From NCBI GenBank assembly GCA_030618495.1, contig JAUXDE010000087.1:1-7503 (forward strand): a stretch of DNA of 7,503 nt, given 5' to 3'. Source of the DNA: Clostridia bacterium (lineage in GTDB: Bacteria > UBA6262 > WVXT01 > JAUXBS01). The position numbers were made by a program, and so were the translations under genes. Below the pieces are notes generated by a model. That model saw only the letters and a list, made by a program, of their open reading frames with translations, was not told the DNA's origin and searched no databases. Within the stretch, counting starts at the first letter, position 1. Each line of letters begins with the position of its first letter. Shown here piece after piece: positions 5,642 to 7,503 of the stretch.

Positions 5642-5656
5642 ATATAATTAGAATAA
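5618..5656 (+). promoter_or_regulatory. candidate operator in the nifS promoter, shared with the Rrf2 promoter
   Basis: AGAATAA occurs at 5618-5624 and 5650-5656, and ATTCTA (5624-5629) faces TAGAAT (5649-5654) as an inverted repeat around the -10 box. TATATAATTAGAATAA (5641-5656) matches 14 of 16 bases of the element at 3835-3850 in the Rrf2 promoter. In both promoters AGAATAA directly abuts or overlaps the end of the -35 hexamer. Control by the same Rrf2 regulator is a reasonable inference; AT-rich composition makes chance similarity possible. Confidence 0.4.
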
Positions 5657-5694
5657 AGTTTAGTCGGGTAAAGAAGGGGAATGGTAAATTAACA

Positions 5695-6858
5695 ATGAAA
5701 CGCGTGTATTTTGACCATAATGCGGCAACACCGGTTCTTCCCGAAGCTCTCCGGGAGATGCAGTTGTACCTTAAAGAGGAGTTCGGCAATCCCTTGAGTC
5801 AGCACGGTTACGGTGAAAAGCCCAGGGAGGCAATAGAAGGGGCGCGGTCCGCTATCGCATCGATGATAGGTTCAAATCCTGATGAGGTGATATTCACTTC
5901 ATGCGGCAGTGAATCCAACAACCTTGCCGTAAAGGGCGCTGCCCTCGCTAATAAAACGAAGGGCAATCATATTATAATTTCCGCTATCGAACATTTCTCA
6001 GTCATTAATTCAGCCAAAGCGCTTGGCAGGATGGGATTTGAGGTTACGCAGGCGCCGGTGGACAAGTACGGTATCGTAGACCCGAAGGAAGTGGAGAAAG
6101 CAATAACCGATAAGACCATACTTGTATCAATAATGCACGCAAACGGAGTGATAGGCGTAATCGAGCCGATTGCAGAAATCGGTAAAATACTGAAGGACAA
6201 GAATATTATTTTTCATACGGATGCCGTACAAACGGCGGGAACGATAAAGACGGACGTTAATGAGCTTGGCGTTGACCTGCTGACACTGGCGGGAAACCAG
6301 TTCTACGGACCTAAGGGGACGGGCGCCCTGTACCTTAGGAAGGGTACGAGGCTCATGCCGTTGATAGACGGGGGTGTGCAGGAGGGGGGTAGAAGGGCAG
6401 GCACTGAAAATGTTTCCGCAGTGATTGGGATGGGTAAAGCGGCGGAGATTGCCGTAAAGGAGATGGATAAAAGGGCAGTGTATTTAAAGAACTTAAGAGA
6501 TAAACTCCAGAAAGGTATCTTAGATTCCGTGCCGGAAGTGATTCTTAACGGTCATCCCGACAGGAGGCTGCCGGGGGTTCTTAACGTATCGGTAAAGTAC
6601 ATAGAAGGGGAATCGATGCTGATGCTTTTAAACATGCAGGGTATTGCCCTCTCAAGCGGTTCCGCATGCACTTCAAAGGCGCTTAAGGCGTCTCACGTTC
6701 ACCTGGCGATAGGACTGAAGCACGAAGAAGCTCACGGTTCACTGTTGTTTTCACTCGGTATTGATAATACGGATGAGGACGTCAATTATCTTATAGAAGT
6801 TTTACCTCCGATAGTGGAGAAGTTAAGAAAGATATCACCAATATATAATAAGGATTAG
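5695..6858 (+). CDS. nifS: NifS/IscS-like cysteine desulfurase homologue lacking the PLP lysine
   Basis: This 387-aa protein is a full-length class V aminotransferase-fold protein of the NifS/IscS group, which normally moves sulfur from cysteine to an Fe-S scaffold using PLP. Recognisable parts are YFDHNAATPV (5-14), GSESNNLA (71-78), the PLP-stacking His100 in AIEHFSV, HTDAVQTAG (174-182) with Asp176 and Gln179, GGRRAGTENV (231-240), and the sulfur-carrying loop SSGSACTS (320-327) with Cys325. The Ser-x-His-Lys motif that supplies the Schiff-base lysine reads LAGNQFYGPKG (198-208), putting Asn201 for His and Gln202 for Lys. The Ser-Ile-Arg-Phe-Ser arginine that binds the substrate carboxylate is Leu351 (GSLLFSLG). 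The frame is otherwise intact, so this is a maintained variant and not decay. The ATG at 5695 has only a distant ribosome site (AAGGGG, 15 bases away), with a tiny ATG-GTA-AAT-TAA frame between. A nifU start follows 34 nt later. Canonical desulfurase activity is doubtful. Confidence 0.9.
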   Translation: MKRVYFDHNAATPVLPEALREMQLYLKEEFGNPLSQHGYGEKPREAIEGARSAIASMIGSNPDEVIFTSCGSESNNLAVKGAALANKTKGNHIIISAIEHFSVINSAKALGRMGFEVTQAPVDKYGIVDPKEVEKAITDKTILVSIMHANGVIGVIEPIAEIGKILKDKNIIFHTDAVQTAGTIKTDVNELGVDLLTLAGNQFYGPKGTGALYLRKGTRLMPLIDGGVQEGGRRAGTENVSAVIGMGKAAEIAVKEMDKRAVYLKNLRDKLQKGILDSVPEVILNGHPDRRLPGVLNVSVKYIEGESMLMLLNMQGIALSSGSACTSKALKASHVHLAIGLKHEEAHGSLLFSLGIDNTDEDVNYLIEVLPPIVEKLRKISPIYNKD

Positions 6859-6892
6859 ACACTATTAACAACACGCAGGAAAGGAGCGCATT

Positions 6893-6964
6893 ATGCCGCA
6901 ATACAATGAGAAAGTAATGGAATATTTCATGAACCCGAGAAACGTGGGTGAAGTGCCTGCTGCC
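6893..6964 (+). pseudogene. nifU: NifU/IscU scaffold gene, 5' fragment broken by a sequence junction
   Basis: The ATG at 6893 has AAAGGAG six bases upstream and encodes MPQYNEKVMEYFMNPRNVGE, the unmistakable N-terminus of the NifU/IscU Fe-S scaffold. The expected continuation (Asp-Ala-Asp-Gly-x-Gly, then the first cluster cysteine in the Gly-Asn-Pro-x-Cys-Gly-Asp motif) never appears. After about Pro22 the frame runs into unrelated Arg-rich sequence and stops near 7093. None of the three cluster cysteines is present. Spacing to nifS (34 nt) indicates one operon and a cognate pair. The break coincides with a sharp rise in GC, so the gene is probably intact in the real genome and truncated here by misassembly, though a genuine recombination cannot be excluded. 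Confidence 0.8.
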
Positions 6965-6972
6965 GGGCAAAG
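6956..6972. other. sequence junction: moderate-GC genome to GC-rich segment
   Basis: NifU similarity ends at about 6958-6964, and a different protein family begins in another frame by 6966-6975. Upstream codons are mixed to AT-leaning. Downstream, roughly three quarters or more of the 179 codons end in G or C by hand count. I see no insertion-sequence ends, target duplication, tRNA or integrase at the joint, which argues for an assembly chimera over a mobile element. Confidence 0.75.
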
Positions 6973-7503
6973 GGGACGACATCCGTCAGAAGGACATCGA
7001 GACGAGCCTCATCAACTCCTTCCTCTACCCCAAGTTCGGACCGGGCCAGCTATGGAAGGCCGTAGCCGACACCGTCAGCGACCGGGGCGGTGAAATCCGC
7101 CTTGGGCGCAAGGTCACGGGGATTCGCGTCCATCAGGGCCGCGTGGTCGAGGTGACGAGCCGCGGCTCTGACGGCAGCACCGAGTTTCACCCCTGCAGTG
7201 CCTTCTTCTCCACCATGCCCGTTAGCGAGCTCCTTCCCGCCATGGGAAAAGCCGTGCCCGCCGAGGCTGCCGAGGTCGCAACGGGCCTTCGTTTCCGGGA
7301 TTTTGTCTCGGTAGGGCTTCTACTCGACGAGCTCGAGGCGCCCGGCCTCGAGCTCGCTGGCGCACCCACGACGGGCGGTGTCCTGGTTACCGCCACCGTC
7401 ACGGGACACGCAGCCTACACGTTGCGCGAGCTCACCGTGACTGGCCGTTGTCACGGCCGCGTCGCGGTCCATGCCGACATCGACGGTGATGGCGCCCTCG
7501 ATC
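6966..7503 (+). CDS. fragment of FAD-dependent amine-oxidase-like protein, no start and no end
   Basis: The frame through 6966-7502 is open for 179 codons with strongly GC-biased third positions, so it is coding despite having no start codon. The part up to about 7340 resembles the middle of FAD/NAD(P)-dependent amine-oxidase-like proteins (protoporphyrinogen-oxidase or UDP-galactopyranose-mutase-like). It has SLINSFLYPKFGPGQLW (14-30 of the fragment), a Gly-Gly-Glu-Ile strand with GRVVEV, FFSTMPVSELLP, and the typical RFRDFVSVGLLLD. In such proteins this region follows the N-terminal FAD-binding Rossmann motif, which is missing here. After about 7340 the expected Trp/His-Pro continuation is not seen. 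The rest (with GHAAYTLRELTVTGR and ADIDGDGALD near the end) is unfamiliar and could be a divergent tail or a second foreign piece. It is unrelated to the Fe-S operon. Confidence 0.65.
7328..7356. repeat. 12-bp perfect inverted repeat with 5-nt loop
   Basis: CGAGCTCGAGGC (7328-7339) and GCCTCGAGCTCG (7345-7356) are exact reverse complements around GCCCG. The hairpin lies inside the open frame of the flavoprotein fragment, is not followed by a T tract, and so is not a standard terminator. It coincides with the point where similarity to the flavoprotein family fades. Confidence 0.6.

Noticed and set aside
5618-5656. Rho-independent terminator after the ferredoxin-domain gene
   Set aside because: The inverted repeats here are purely AT-rich, overlap the nifS promoter and lack a stable GC stem with a T run; a promoter/operator reading fits better.
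6965-7093. NifU frame continuing to 7093 as a genuine extended or fused protein
   Set aside because: Residues after about 22 are Arg/Pro-rich and match nothing in NifU, while another frame across the same bases is clearly coding for a flavoprotein fragment.
7187-7402. Minus-strand open frame in the GC-rich tail, rich in Ser, Arg and Pro
   Set aside because: Low-complexity composition typical of the antisense of GC-rich coding DNA; the plus-strand frame has the proper third-position bias and family motifs.
1-7503. CRISPR array, tRNA, rRNA, insertion sequence or integrase
   Set aside because: No regularly spaced repeats of CRISPR type, no cloverleaf or rRNA-like stretches, and no transposase or integrase motifs were seen on either strand.

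Overview
The window reads as chromosomal DNA of an anaerobic or microaerophilic bacterium of moderate, slightly AT-rich composition, with very AT-rich promoter regions. Its content is a Na+/sugar-type symporter with a ROK kinase, a GAF-GGDEF signalling protein, an Fe-S-type Rrf2 repressor, several small cysteine-rich proteins and a NifS/NifU pair. This fits the genomes of uncultured fermentative phyla (Omnitrophota- or Elusimicrobiota-like) better than a familiar model organism, but I cannot fix the taxon by reading. From about position 6960 to the end the DNA abruptly becomes GC-rich with a different codon style. That part probably does not belong to the same genome context (assembly chimera or foreign DNA).

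Left part, minus strand (1-3773): a consensus promoter (3745-3773) drives an apparent four-gene operon, read right to left. It encodes an SGLT-type sodium:solute symporter, two small two-helix membrane proteins of unknown function, and a ROK-family sugar kinase lacking the usual zinc motif. The inferred job is Na+-driven sugar uptake followed by phosphorylation. Beyond it, with a 103-nt gap, lies the 5' part of a GAF-GGDEF protein cut by the window edge.

Middle, plus strand (3814-5604): a divergent, fully consensus promoter drives an Rrf2 regulator with three cysteines placed for an Fe-S cluster. It is followed in tight succession by a 99-aa protein whose C-terminus resembles the glycyl-radical loop of anaerobic ribonucleotide reductase (NrdD), an 80-aa zinc-ribbon-like protein with eight cysteines, and a 250-aa ferredoxin-domain protein. 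This looks like a redox- or Fe-S-controlled stress operon of largely unknown function.

Right part, plus strand (5613-6964): a third consensus promoter shares sequence elements with the Rrf2 promoter. It precedes a NifS/IscS-like protein that has the catalytic cysteine but lacks both the PLP-binding lysine (Gln202 in its place) and the arginine expected to hold the substrate carboxylate. A NifU/IscU scaffold gene begins 34 nt later but breaks off after about 22 recognisable residues.

End (about 6960-7503): the GC-rich segment carries an internal fragment of an FAD-dependent amine-oxidase-like protein in another frame. Its family resemblance fades at a 12-bp perfect inverted repeat (7328-7356).

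Most worth following up: the lysine-less cysteine desulfurase, the stand-alone NrdD-like glycyl-radical segment in an Rrf2 operon, and promoter motifs that may tie the two loci to one Fe-S-sensing repressor.
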